A program made the position numbers and the translations under genes. This document shows positions 47,527-55,151 of a stretch of DNA of 64,000 nucleotides, in pieces. Origin of the DNA: a virus; the IMG/VR virus record IMGVR_UViG_3300009370_000017, positions 1 through 64,000 of that record; one strand, given 5' to 3'. Numbering within the stretch: position 1 is the first letter of the stretch; each line of letters starts with the position of its first letter. The notes under the pieces were generated by a model that saw only the letters and a program-made list of their open reading frames with translations, was not told the DNA's origin and searched no databases.

Positions 47527-48540
47527 ATGGCTGAAATTTTTACAAGATTTAATCCCGCTGATGATATGGTGTCTAATTTAAGACAAACAGTTTCTTCAGG
47601 TATGTGGAGTGGTGGTGTTGGCACATTAACTACAATGTATACTTCTTCAATTCAAAGTTCAAGTAATGGACAATATTACTATGACGTGTATAAAACAAAT
47701 CCAGCTTCAGACTCAGAAGCAGAAATTCAACTTTCTGTTGCATATGGGCATGTAAATGGTAGTGGTTCATTAGGTCAGACAGGAAACTATCCAAGTAAAG
47801 CAATTTACAGGCAATATAGAAATTTACTATTAACGCCTGGAGATTCTAAATTTACATTTGGTGGTTCTGTAGATGCTGATGATGTATACGTTATTAGTGT
47901 TGCTAGAGCAAGACTTCGTGAAAAAATGGATCCAGGTAATTGGGAATTACATTTAACAGGAAGCAGCAACAAAAAAGTTAAACTAATTGATGATAGTGGT
48001 GCTACTACAAATCCTTCTGTTAATGCAGGTGGAAGAGTATTTAATGTAGTTAGTGGTTCTATAGCAACGGGAACAGCAGTAACTAAAACTGCGGCATCAG
48101 CTCAACCAGGTGGTGGATATGGATTATTTTATCCTGATTTAGGAATTATCGTATTAAATGCTCCTGTAACTGCAACATCAGCTTCTTTTTCAAGAACAGT
48201 AGGTGCGGCAGGAACAGATTCAAATAATGCAGGTGCTTTCTTTAATTCAGTATCTAATGGTGTGTATTTTGTTTCTCGACGTGAGGAACAATTGAATACA
48301 ACTCACTATTTTGCAAGAGTAACAAATAAGAAATTTAACTTTAGTAATAATCCAACGTTCTTTACTGCTTCTGATGGTGCATTAGTGCAACCTTCATTTA
48401 AGTCAGACCCTAAAACATATATTACTACAGTTGGTTTGTATAACGATTCTAATGAACTTTTAGCAGTTGCTAAACTTAGTAAACCAATATTGAAAAGTTT
48501 TAGTAGAGAAGCTATAATTAAAGTTAAATTAGATTACTAA
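47527..48540 (+). CDS. structural protein, 337 residues, with shared C-terminal motif
   Basis: A beta-rich, Gly/Ser/Thr-rich protein without signal. The last 40 residues (YITTVGLYNDSNELLAVAKL) closely match the corresponding part of the next protein. This suggests that both attach to the virion through a common C-terminal segment. GGAG precedes the ATG. Confidence 0.75.
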   Translation: MAEIFTRFNPADDMVSNLRQTVSSGMWSGGVGTLTTMYTSSIQSSSNGQYYYDVYKTNPASDSEAEIQLSVAYGHVNGSGSLGQTGNYPSKAIYRQYRNLLLTPGDSKFTFGGSVDADDVYVISVARARLREKMDPGNWELHLTGSSNKKVKLIDDSGATTNPSVNAGGRVFNVVSGSIATGTAVTKTAASAQPGGGYGLFYPDLGIIVLNAPVTATSASFSRTVGAAGTDSNNAGAFFNSVSNGVYFVSRREEQLNTTHYFARVTNKKFNFSNNPTFFTASDGALVQPSFKSDPKTYITTVGLYNDSNELLAVAKLSKPILKSFSREAIIKVKLDY

Positions 48541-48558
48541 TACAGGAAGGAGACTAGG

Positions 48559-49533
48559 GTGTTTAAAAACATAGACCCTTCCGACGTATCTATAAAACCA
48601 TACAAATCCCATAAATCGTATACGATTTCTGATGCGGATAGTGGTAGTGGTGCTTTTGGTATTGCAGGTATATCATCAAGTGGATATGCTTTTGCAGTAG
48701 ATACTGCGGCTAAAACAGACTTTACAAATTCTGTCTATCCTTATAGTCAGTCGTTTTTTCATATGCCAATTTTTAGGCAGGTGAAACATATGTACTATAG
48801 AGATTGGCCTGCACCATACAATTCTTATTGTTTTGATTCATCTTCTATTAGAGAACTTCATGGATCTTGTACTGTACTTACAATTCCTCGTCAATTTTTT
48901 GGAGAAAGGGTAAATCCATATTCTATTAAATTAGTAGACGATTCAGCTAATTCAACTTTTACAATTAAAGATGATGGTAAGGGTAATTTATATGACCAAG
49001 CTTTTTCATCAAGTTTTGCAGCAAGAACACCAAATGCAAATAATTCAGGATCACAAGTTGGAAATATTTTTTATGAACATGGCGTAATGGTTATTACAGA
49101 TACGGGTAGTTATTCTAATGTTGGAACAGGAAATGGTGGTGATGGATTTCAATTAACTTTTGAAGGTACACATACTCATTATGAATATGAAATTGGCGTA
49201 ACTGCAAATGAAGGTGAATTTAATTCCACAACAAACATTTCTATAACTCAAGATAGAAGTGGTTCTATGCAAGTTGTTCAGGGAGTTGGTAATATACATT
49301 CTATATTTGCGCCAGGTGATAACCCAACAAATGGAACAGGTAGTTTAAAATTATTTTATAATCCTACTGAAAATGTAATAGGGCCAGCAACACATTCTGA
49401 GTTTCGACCATATATAACTACTATAGGACTTTATAGTGATAATAATGAACTCTTAGCTGCAGGTAAATTAGCCCAACCTATAAAGAATGATGATGAATTA
49501 TCTTTGAAGTTTATAGTCAGATTTGATGTGTAA
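48559..49533 (+). CDS. structural protein, 324 residues, paralogous end
   Basis: The GTG at 48559 with AAGGAG upstream is the start. The final segment reads YITTIGLYSDNNELLAAGKL, about three-quarters identical to the end of the preceding protein over 20 residues. The middle is unrelated by eye, and includes VKHMYYRDWPAPYNSYCF and a Gly/Asn-rich loop region. Probably a second structural protein of the same kind, duplicated and diverged. Confidence 0.75.
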   Translation: MFKNIDPSDVSIKPYKSHKSYTISDADSGSGAFGIAGISSSGYAFAVDTAAKTDFTNSVYPYSQSFFHMPIFRQVKHMYYRDWPAPYNSYCFDSSSIRELHGSCTVLTIPRQFFGERVNPYSIKLVDDSANSTFTIKDDGKGNLYDQAFSSSFAARTPNANNSGSQVGNIFYEHGVMVITDTGSYSNVGTGNGGDGFQLTFEGTHTHYEYEIGVTANEGEFNSTTNISITQDRSGSMQVVQGVGNIHSIFAPGDNPTNGTGSLKLFYNPTENVIGPATHSEFRPYITTIGLYSDNNELLAAGKLAQPIKNDDELSLKFIVRFDV

Positions 49534-49534
49534 C

Positions 49535-49544
49535 GATATTTATA
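49535..49544 (+). promoter_or_regulatory. possible promoter box GATATTTATA before the envelope island
   Basis: GATATTTATA begins two bases after the last tail gene and 35 bases before the ATG at 49579. It resembles the boxes at 3539, 7887, 16285 and 34747. A+T-rich by nature, so weak evidence. Confidence 0.3.
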
Positions 49545-49578
49545 ATTGTATAAAACTATATTATTTTGGAGAATAAAA

Positions 49579-50862
49579 ATGCGAAACCTTTTGATTACGA
49601 TGTTATTATTAATGTCTACTCTATTTGGTCAAATAGAAGGGGCGTTTTCCAACTTTTTTAAATACTCAACTGTTTATGCAGGATTTAATATGCATTCGCC
49701 AATGCACCAGGATGATAGATATAAACTGTCAATGATTGACCCTGAAACAGGATTAGAAAATTGGTTAAATGGTGAATTAACTGTACATAAAGAAAAAAGA
49801 GAATTAAAACCTGATTATGATATAGCATTTGGTATAAGAAAAATTGCACGATTTCATTATGAAGGAAAACGTGGTGTAAAAAATGCTGGTGTGGGTGGAG
49901 ATTGGTATAAAGGTATGCAAGACGCAAGTCCAAATGAAGCCGCAACAGTTGGTAGAGTAAAAGGATTTGAATACTTAGTAAAGTATATGGAACACCGTCG
50001 TTGGGATATGAAACACGCAAGTAAAGAATATCAATTGAGATATCTTGGTGATTGGTTTATTTTTAAATTAAGATATGCTGATTTGGGTTTAGAAGAAATA
50101 AAATATGGTCAAAGTGATTTAAGATTACGAAAAGAATTTGTAACTGATAATGGTAGTTTTAATATTTCAGTTGGCGTTGGAGCAAGAACACATCCAGCAT
50201 ACGGATTCGCACCAACTGTTATTGATAGTTCATGGTATACTTCTGCATGGTGGGATTTTGCAGAAGATGAATTTGGTGTAGATGATAAAAGATACTCAGG
50301 TGATATAGACGGAGATGGAATTGGAGATGGTGGAATATCAATTTATGATAATGCAACGGGTGAATATATAGGATATGTAGGAGACGATTGGAGATGGTTT
50401 GACGCTGATGGTAATTTAATGGCAATGAGTGATAGAGAATTTTATCAATATCATTTTCCAGGATTATTAGAAAATTGGTTTAATAAACAATTAAGAGCAT
50501 TAGGAAATCAACGAGAAGTATCTATATCAGTTGGTTTAGATTGGTATCAATATACAGAAAATTTTTGGATTCACGCATGGGGAAGTTTATATCCTTATCA
50601 TTATGGGTTAGACAAGTATTCTTATCATAACGCAGTTGCGTGGAAAGAACATGAAGAAGATGGAAAAGAACCTGAAGAATTTATGTTTATGGATCCGATG
50701 TGGAATGATTGGTATGATTACGATTTAGGTGCAGTAATTGGATTTAAATTACAAGAAAATTTAGGATTTTATGTAGAAGGAAAGTATCTAAATTATTGGG
50801 ATAGACCAGCTTATGACATTAAAGTTGGATTAAATTATCAATTTGTAGGATTTGGTTTGTAG
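49579..50862 (+). CDS. predicted outer-membrane protein with signal peptide
   Basis: A 427-residue protein. The ATG at 49579 has GGAGAAT upstream and begins a signal peptide MRNLLITMLLLMSTLFGQ. The mature part has many alternating aromatic/polar strands (YAGFNMHSPMHQDD, FIFKLRYADLGLEEI, EVSISVGLDWYQYTENFWIH), an Asp/Gly calcium-like loop DIDGDGIGDGG near residue 240, and ends in YQFVGFGL. This looks like an outer-membrane beta-barrel or surface protein. It is not a virion-type sequence and could alter the host surface, for example to block superinfection. Its family is not recognised. Confidence 0.75.
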   Translation: MRNLLITMLLLMSTLFGQIEGAFSNFFKYSTVYAGFNMHSPMHQDDRYKLSMIDPETGLENWLNGELTVHKEKRELKPDYDIAFGIRKIARFHYEGKRGVKNAGVGGDWYKGMQDASPNEAATVGRVKGFEYLVKYMEHRRWDMKHASKEYQLRYLGDWFIFKLRYADLGLEEIKYGQSDLRLRKEFVTDNGSFNISVGVGARTHPAYGFAPTVIDSSWYTSAWWDFAEDEFGVDDKRYSGDIDGDGIGDGGISIYDNATGEYIGYVGDDWRWFDADGNLMAMSDREFYQYHFPGLLENWFNKQLRALGNQREVSISVGLDWYQYTENFWIHAWGSLYPYHYGLDKYSYHNAVAWKEHEEDGKEPEEFMFMDPMWNDWYDYDLGAVIGFKLQENLGFYVEGKYLNYWDRPAYDIKVGLNYQFVGFGL

Positions 50863-50863
50863 A

Positions 50864-51271
50864 ATGAAATATTTATTGTTAAGCTTAGTATTACTGTTTG
50901 GATTATCTGATGTAACATACAGTCAAAGTAGAACAGATAAATTTAAAGCAATGATGAAAAAAATTGAAGAGGCGGCAAAAAAAGCAGAACAGAGAAAAGG
51001 AAGATCCGCACCAAAACCACAAAGTGCAAGAGGTACTCATACACCATCAGTAAGTGGTATTAAACACATGAAAGATACTTCGAAGGCTGATTTTGTAAAT
51101 GGTAAAAATAAGCAACTTGTTATACCATACGCAGTTGGACTTAGTGTAAAATTTGGTGTGGGTAATTATATTAAAGAAAAGAACGGTTACAGATATGTAG
51201 TTTCAAGAAACACAGGCATATCTGCAGATGGTGAAACATATGACCGTTGGAAAAAAAGAATGAAATGGTAA
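50864..51271 (+). CDS. secreted basic protein, 135 residues
   Basis: The ATG at 50864 follows the previous stop by one base. A signal peptide MKYLLLSLVLLFGLSDVTYSQ is followed by a coiled, Lys/Ala-rich stretch (MMKKIEEAAKKAEQRKGR) and a beta-rich C-terminus (LVIPYAVGLSVKFGVGNYI). Expected in the periplasm. Function unknown. It pairs in position with the outer-membrane-like protein upstream. Confidence 0.72.
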   Translation: MKYLLLSLVLLFGLSDVTYSQSRTDKFKAMMKKIEEAAKKAEQRKGRSAPKPQSARGTHTPSVSGIKHMKDTSKADFVNGKNKQLVIPYAVGLSVKFGVGNYIKEKNGYRYVVSRNTGISADGETYDRWKKRMKW

Positions 51272-51283
51272 TTGGAGAAAACA

Positions 51284-51352
51284 ATGTTAAACGCATGTGA
51301 AAATCCGAATTGTGAATGTGTAGATTGCAATTGTGAAAATTGCGATTGTTAA
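51284..51352 (+). CDS. 22-residue cysteine-rich peptide, metallothionein-like
   Basis: An ATG at 51284 with GGAGAAA upstream opens a 22-codon frame ending in TAA. The peptide has seven Cys in 22 residues, reading CENPNCECVDCNCENCDC at its end (C5, C10, C12, C15, C17, C20, C22). The CxC and CxxC spacing is typical of metal-thiolate clusters. There is no signal. It sits between a secreted protein and a lipoprotein, upstream of the haem sensor. Metal or nitric-oxide buffering is possible. The good ribosome site argues against chance. Confidence 0.62.
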   Translation: MLNACENPNCECVDCNCENCDC

Positions 51353-51366
51353 TTAGGAGAGGAAAA

Positions 51367-51990
51367 ATGATTAAGAAAATTTTATTGGCTTTATCTATGA
51401 TGTTTGTATTCAGTTGTGAATTATTTGAAGAAGTAGATGAACCTACAATGAAATTGTGGCTCGATGGTGTTGAAATAGATGTTGAAGCAGAATATAAACA
51501 AATAACAACTTATGGTGAAGAAGTTGAATATTTTAATGATGGGGATAGTACTACATATAAGAAAAAGATATTAGTCATCCACTTTCAAAAAGATGCTGGT
51601 AGAGTAGAATTGAATAAAGAACATTATGCTGTAGTGTTTACAGATTGGGAAGGTGATGCATCAAATGGTCAACCTATTGATTTGGGTAGTTATGTTTGGC
51701 CGAGTGTATGTCCAGTATGTCCAAGAAAATGTATTCATGGAGCAGAAAGTAAATGGGTAAGAATGGAAATCCCTGGAGATGGTGATATATCTATTTCAGG
51801 AACAGCACATATAGATGATATTACTCCAGTGATATCTGTAAATTATGATTGGGTAATAAGTGGTGAAGGTGAAGGAACATTTTATAATCCATTTGCAGAA
51901 GCTAATATGCACGGTAAGATAGAATTTACTGATTTGAGAGTATCTTCAAATTCAGAAGATTCACCTTATTACAATTACGGTGGGAGATAA
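51367..51990 (+). CDS. predicted lipoprotein, 207 residues
   Basis: The ATG at 51367 has AGGAGAGG upstream. A lipoprotein signal MIKKILLALSMMFVFSC places the lipidated Cys at residue 17. The mature part is beta-rich and acidic with a cysteine cluster SVCPVCPRKCIHGAE near residue 125, a possible metal site. It would be anchored in the envelope. Function unknown. Phage lipoproteins often block superinfection, but nothing specific shows that here. Confidence 0.75.
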   Translation: MIKKILLALSMMFVFSCELFEEVDEPTMKLWLDGVEIDVEAEYKQITTYGEEVEYFNDGDSTTYKKKILVIHFQKDAGRVELNKEHYAVVFTDWEGDASNGQPIDLGSYVWPSVCPVCPRKCIHGAESKWVRMEIPGDGDISISGTAHIDDITPVISVNYDWVISGEGEGTFYNPFAEANMHGKIEFTDLRVSSNSEDSPYYNYGGR

Positions 51991-51993
51991 TAA

Positions 51994-52545
51994 ATGTACG
52001 GAATGATAAATAAGGCAATAAGAACCTTAGTTATACGAGAAGCAGGAGAAGAGGTTTGGGATCAAGTACTTGAAACTTCTGGAATAGACGAAGATGTTTA
52101 TGAGGATTTAGAAGGATATGATGATGGAGTAACATTCTCATTAGTTGGAGCAGTTTCAGAAACATTAGGAGTTCCACCTGGAGATGTGTTAGAAATGTTC
52201 GGTGTTTATTGGGCTACAGATGTAGCACCAAAAGGATACGGAGAATATTTCAACGCGTTTGGGAATGACTTTAAGAGTTTCGTAGCAGGTTTAGATGAAA
52301 TGCACGTAAGGATTACAAGTATGTTACCAAGTTTAGTTCCACCTGCATTTAGTATAGAAGAATTGGAAGAAGATCATTTCAAGATACATTATGTATCACA
52401 ACGAGATGGATTAGCACCATTAGCAGTGGGTATGTTAAAGGGAATTGCTCAACACTTTGGTGGAGAGGCAGACATAACACAAATAGAATATAAAGGTACT
52501 GATGACCATGATGTGTTTGAGGTACGATTTAAAGAGAATGAATAA
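51994..52545 (+). CDS. H-NOX (haem nitric-oxide/oxygen binding) domain protein
   Basis: A 183-residue stand-alone H-NOX protein, a haem-based sensor of nitric oxide or oxygen. The N-terminus MYGMINKAIRTLVIREAGEE matches the family start. The proximal haem ligand is His104 in LDEMHVRITSMLPSLVPPAF (100-119). The haem-propionate contact motif YxSxR is Tyr133, Ser135 and Arg137 in HYVSQRDGL. Length is as in bacterial H-NOX (about 180). In bacteria, H-NOX usually signals to cyclic-di-GMP enzymes or kinases. It shares one base with the MshEN-type gene that follows, a likely partner. I know of no described phage system of this kind. Confidence 0.93.
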   Translation: MYGMINKAIRTLVIREAGEEVWDQVLETSGIDEDVYEDLEGYDDGVTFSLVGAVSETLGVPPGDVLEMFGVYWATDVAPKGYGEYFNAFGNDFKSFVAGLDEMHVRITSMLPSLVPPAFSIEELEEDHFKIHYVSQRDGLAPLAVGMLKGIAQHFGGEADITQIEYKGTDDHDVFEVRFKENE

Positions 52546-53213
52546 TGGCATTAAATGGACATAGATTAGGTGAAATATTATTAGAAGGTGATGTTTTAAC
52601 TAAAAGACAACTCAACAAAGCTCTTGCTATGCAAACAGCAGGTGATAAAAGAAAGTTGGGTGAAATCTTAGTTGATTTAGGATATATTACTGTTGAGGAT
52701 ATTACTGATGTTATGATGGAGCAAGCCAAAAAGGTTAAGGTAGAAAGTGAAAAATCAAAAAGAGATTTTGTATTACAACAACAAATTCTTAAACAGAAAA
52801 CAAAACCTAAATTAAAACCAGCTGCACCAACACCAGCTGCACCGACATCACAACCAAAACCAATAGATATAAGTGAAGATGCGGTAATGAAAACAAAGTT
52901 TGCATTAGATGTTAAAACTATGATTAGTGCAGCAGTTGGTATTGCATCATTAGTTGGTATGTGGTATGCATTACAAGCAGATATTCAAGAAGCAAAAGAA
53001 CTTCCAAGTTTAGAAACTTTATATCAAGAAGAATATCCATCAAGACCAGAAGGATACAATTGGCCAAGGTCTTACGAACAATATAAAGATAATGTCGAAG
53101 GTTTACAAGATGAAATGGATGATGCTTACGGAAGAATAGAAGAACTTGAAGAGATTATCAAAGAATTGCAACAAGACATAAAATCACTTGAGCGAAGAAA
53201 GAGGGATAAATAG
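52545..53213 (+). CDS. MshEN-like domain membrane protein with coiled coil
   Basis: A 222-residue protein. Residues 6-60 match the MshEN/GspE N-terminal domain, which in MshE binds cyclic-di-GMP: HRLGEILLEGDVLTKRQLNK, then KLGEILVDLGYITVEDITDV, with the RLG at 7-9 and the LxxxQ end (LAMQ). An Ala/Pro-rich linker follows, a membrane segment at about 125-144 (TMISAAVGIASLVGMWYAL), and a C-terminal coiled coil (YGRIEELEEIIKELQQDIKSL). No ATPase domain is present. It is a plausible effector that links cyclic-di-GMP or the H-NOX protein to the membrane. Overlaps the H-NOX gene by one base. Confidence 0.8.
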   Translation: MALNGHRLGEILLEGDVLTKRQLNKALAMQTAGDKRKLGEILVDLGYITVEDITDVMMEQAKKVKVESEKSKRDFVLQQQILKQKTKPKLKPAAPTPAAPTSQPKPIDISEDAVMKTKFALDVKTMISAAVGIASLVGMWYALQADIQEAKELPSLETLYQEEYPSRPEGYNWPRSYEQYKDNVEGLQDEMDDAYGRIEELEEIIKELQQDIKSLERRKRDK

Positions 53214-53215
53214 TT

Positions 53216-53656
53216 ATGAATAGGTCAAAATTAATTAAGTTGAGTTTTAAATTATTATGTATTGTGGGATTGTCATTTATATTATGTGGAAATGTTGTAA
53301 ATGGTCAAGACAAAAAACCAAAGGTAGAGATTATCAATGATGATAACTTTAAGAAAAAAGTGGCAAAGGGATTTGTTCTTATTAAATTTACAGCTCCATA
53401 TCAAATGGCTAAACTTGATAATAAATTATTTGATGGTGTAAAGGGATTTGAAGGATGTGTTATTTATATAGTTGACAATTCAGAAGTTAAAAAAGTGGTT
53501 AAGAAACTTAGAATACGAAATTATCCATCAATTGCGTTATTCCATAACGGAAAAAAGAAAGAAGTTTGGAAGGCTGATATGGATGGTGTTGTGGATATTA
53601 ATAATAAAGGAATTAAAAAGGCAATATCAGATGCAATGGCAGGAGATGTATTCTAA
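53216..53656 (+). CDS. periplasmic thioredoxin-fold protein lacking the CxxC
   Basis: A 146-residue protein with a signal peptide (LCIVGLSFILCGNVVNGQ) and a thioredoxin fold: VEIINDDNFKKKVAKGFVLI, then KLRIRNYPSIALFHNGKKKE with the cis-Pro. Where the active site should be, the sequence is FTAPYQMAKL, with no cysteines. It is therefore redox-dead and more likely a binding or chaperone module in the periplasm. Last gene of the envelope and signalling island; its stop overlaps the start of the next small gene. Confidence 0.82.
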   Translation: MNRSKLIKLSFKLLCIVGLSFILCGNVVNGQDKKPKVEIINDDNFKKKVAKGFVLIKFTAPYQMAKLDNKLFDGVKGFEGCVIYIVDNSEVKKVVKKLRIRNYPSIALFHNGKKKEVWKADMDGVVDINNKGIKKAISDAMAGDVF

Positions 53657-53808
53657 TGCCAAACAGAAAAGCAAAAGATAGAAAAAGAAAAAGAATGCTT
53701 CTTAATAAGAAGTTGGCTACTGAAGGTAGAACTGCAGTTCAACATAAAAAATATTTAGCTAAACAAGCTGAAAAAGGTACACAATTACCTGTATGGGGAA
53801 GACGATAA
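53656..53808 (+). CDS. small basic protein, 50 residues
   Basis: An ATG at 53656 overlapping the preceding stop (TAATG). It starts MPNRKAKDRKRKRMLL and is Lys/Arg-rich throughout, ending PVWGRR. It recalls the 53-residue basic protein at 5602. Probably nucleic-acid-binding or virion-associated. Its stop overlaps the next gene's start. Confidence 0.65.
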   Translation: MPNRKAKDRKRKRMLLNKKLATEGRTAVQHKKYLAKQAEKGTQLPVWGRR

Positions 53809-54143
53809 TGATTAAATTAAAAAACATAATAATGGAACGAGTGAGTCCAACTATAGTACGAAAAGTTATGCAGTTTAGTAATCCTAAATTTATAGAGGCT
53901 GAATATATTCTAACACGTGCTACACCACCTAGAAAAGAAAAAGAAAAATTTAAAGTTAAGAAAACATATGAAAATGATAGTTTTTATTTTATAAATGTAG
54001 GTAGAGTAAAATCAAGACCAAAAGAATTTAATAATTTTGAGTTTGTAATAGATAAAAAGAAACTTAATATTAGGTTTAGAGCTAAAATGGGAATGATGCC
54101 AAATCAACTATCTGATAAAATTTTAAGTATTAAAGTGAGATAA
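53808..54143 (+). CDS. hypothetical protein, 111 residues
   Basis: The ATG at 53808 overlaps the previous stop (TAATG) and has GGGGAAG upstream; the ATG at 53793 is an unlikely earlier start. It begins MIKLKNIIMERVSPT and has a beta-rich, basic body. Not recognised. It shares its start pattern with the next gene, as is common for small virion-region proteins of this phage type. Confidence 0.68.
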   Translation: MIKLKNIIMERVSPTIVRKVMQFSNPKFIEAEYILTRATPPRKEKEKFKVKKTYENDSFYFINVGRVKSRPKEFNNFEFVIDKKKLNIRFRAKMGMMPNQLSDKILSIKVR

Positions 54144-54144
54144 A

Positions 54145-54417
54145 ATGATTAAGTTAAAAAAATTATTAGAAAGAAACTCTGTTAAAATAGAAAAGTTAGA
54201 TGATACTTTTACTGCACATATGAAAGTAATAAAAGGTGGTCATGGTGGACAAGCTGAAGCAGATTTTCATAAGTTGGAAAGAGCGGTTTCTAAAACTAAA
54301 GATAGATTAATAATAAGAAAATTTCAAGAATTTAAAAAAGCTCGTAAAAAAGCAGGATATGCAGGATCTATATTAACAAGAGCAATAAATATGCAAAAAG
54401 ATGTGTGGAACAGATGA
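54145..54417 (+). CDS. hypothetical basic helical protein, 90 residues
   Basis: Begins MIKLKKLLERNSVKIEKL and is Lys/Arg-rich and helical. No motif recognised. It overlaps the zincin gene by four bases (ATGA). Confidence 0.68.
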   Translation: MIKLKKLLERNSVKIEKLDDTFTAHMKVIKGGHGGQAEADFHKLERAVSKTKDRLIIRKFQEFKKARKKAGYAGSILTRAINMQKDVWNR

Positions 54418-54980
54418 GTAAATTAGCAAATTTGTTAGAGGATATAAATATTCCTGTAAAAGTTGGTGATACTATTCTTACAGGTAGATTCAAAAATAAA
54501 AAAACTGTAATTAAAAAGATTGGTAAAGATGAACATGGAATGCCAACTATTAATGGTAGAAAGGTTGTTACCTTTAGAATGGGTAAGAAAGCTAATGTTT
54601 TTAATAAAGAAAATATTACTATTAATGAGAGAGTTGATTTTTTAGATAATGCTCAACAAATTGTTAATAAGCAAGGACTTAAATCAAAAGTTAAATTTGG
54701 AAAAGGTCCTAATAGAGGTGATTATGATTGGAATAAAGATATTATATATTTAAAACGATCTTATAAAAGTTATAAAGAGTTCATCACTACTGTATTTCAT
54801 GAGATAGATCATGCTAAAGATAGAAAAAAATATGGTGCAAAAAAATTCGAAAAACTATATCAGAAGGCTGGAGACTTAGCAGTTCATTATGGAAAAGACT
54901 TTCATGATGATAATAAGTTTGAAGAGAAGGCTGAAAGATATGGTAGAAGCATGGCAAGTAAATTTATAAAAAAAAGTTGA
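54414..54980 (+). CDS. small zincin metalloprotease-like protein
   Basis: A 188-residue protein with an HExxH zinc site, TVFHEIDHAKDRKKYG at about 123-138 (H126, E127, H130), and a possible third ligand Glu in KFEEKAERYG near 174-180. The first 70 residues form a separate beta-rich part (VGDTILTGRFKNKKTVI). Cytoplasmic. The ATG at 54414 overlapping the preceding stop is the natural start. Such zincins in phages may mature virion proteins or cleave host targets. Its stop TGA lies within the TTGACA that follows. Confidence 0.78.
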   Translation: MSKLANLLEDINIPVKVGDTILTGRFKNKKTVIKKIGKDEHGMPTINGRKVVTFRMGKKANVFNKENITINERVDFLDNAQQIVNKQGLKSKVKFGKGPNRGDYDWNKDIIYLKRSYKSYKEFITTVFHEIDHAKDRKKYGAKKFEKLYQKAGDLAVHYGKDFHDDNKFEEKAERYGRSMASKFIKKS

Positions 54981-55151
54981 CATTTTTTAATTTGTAATTG
55001 ATATATATTACTACTGATAGTAACGTTACGATATATGGAAAGAGTTTTTAATCTGAGTGTTCAGACCAATTCCCTTTTGCCTATAATCAAATCATAATGT
55101 TATTACCTGGTAAGTTTAAAAGATCAAAAGATCAAAGCTTTTAAAGATCAA
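54977..55151 (+). promoter_or_regulatory. promoter, palindrome and repeat-bearing leader of the replication genes
   Basis: TTGACA (54977-54982) and TATATA (55002-55007, spacing 19) look like a sigma-70-type promoter. The -35 shares bases with the upstream stop codon. A perfect 10-bp palindrome GTAACGTTAC (55020-55029) lies just downstream of the expected start and may be an operator. AGATCAAA occurs three times at 55121-55128, 55129-55136 and 55145-55152, the last touching the ATG; no Shine-Dalgarno sequence is present. A 20-codon frame from 55036 is probably incidental. Confidence 0.55.
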
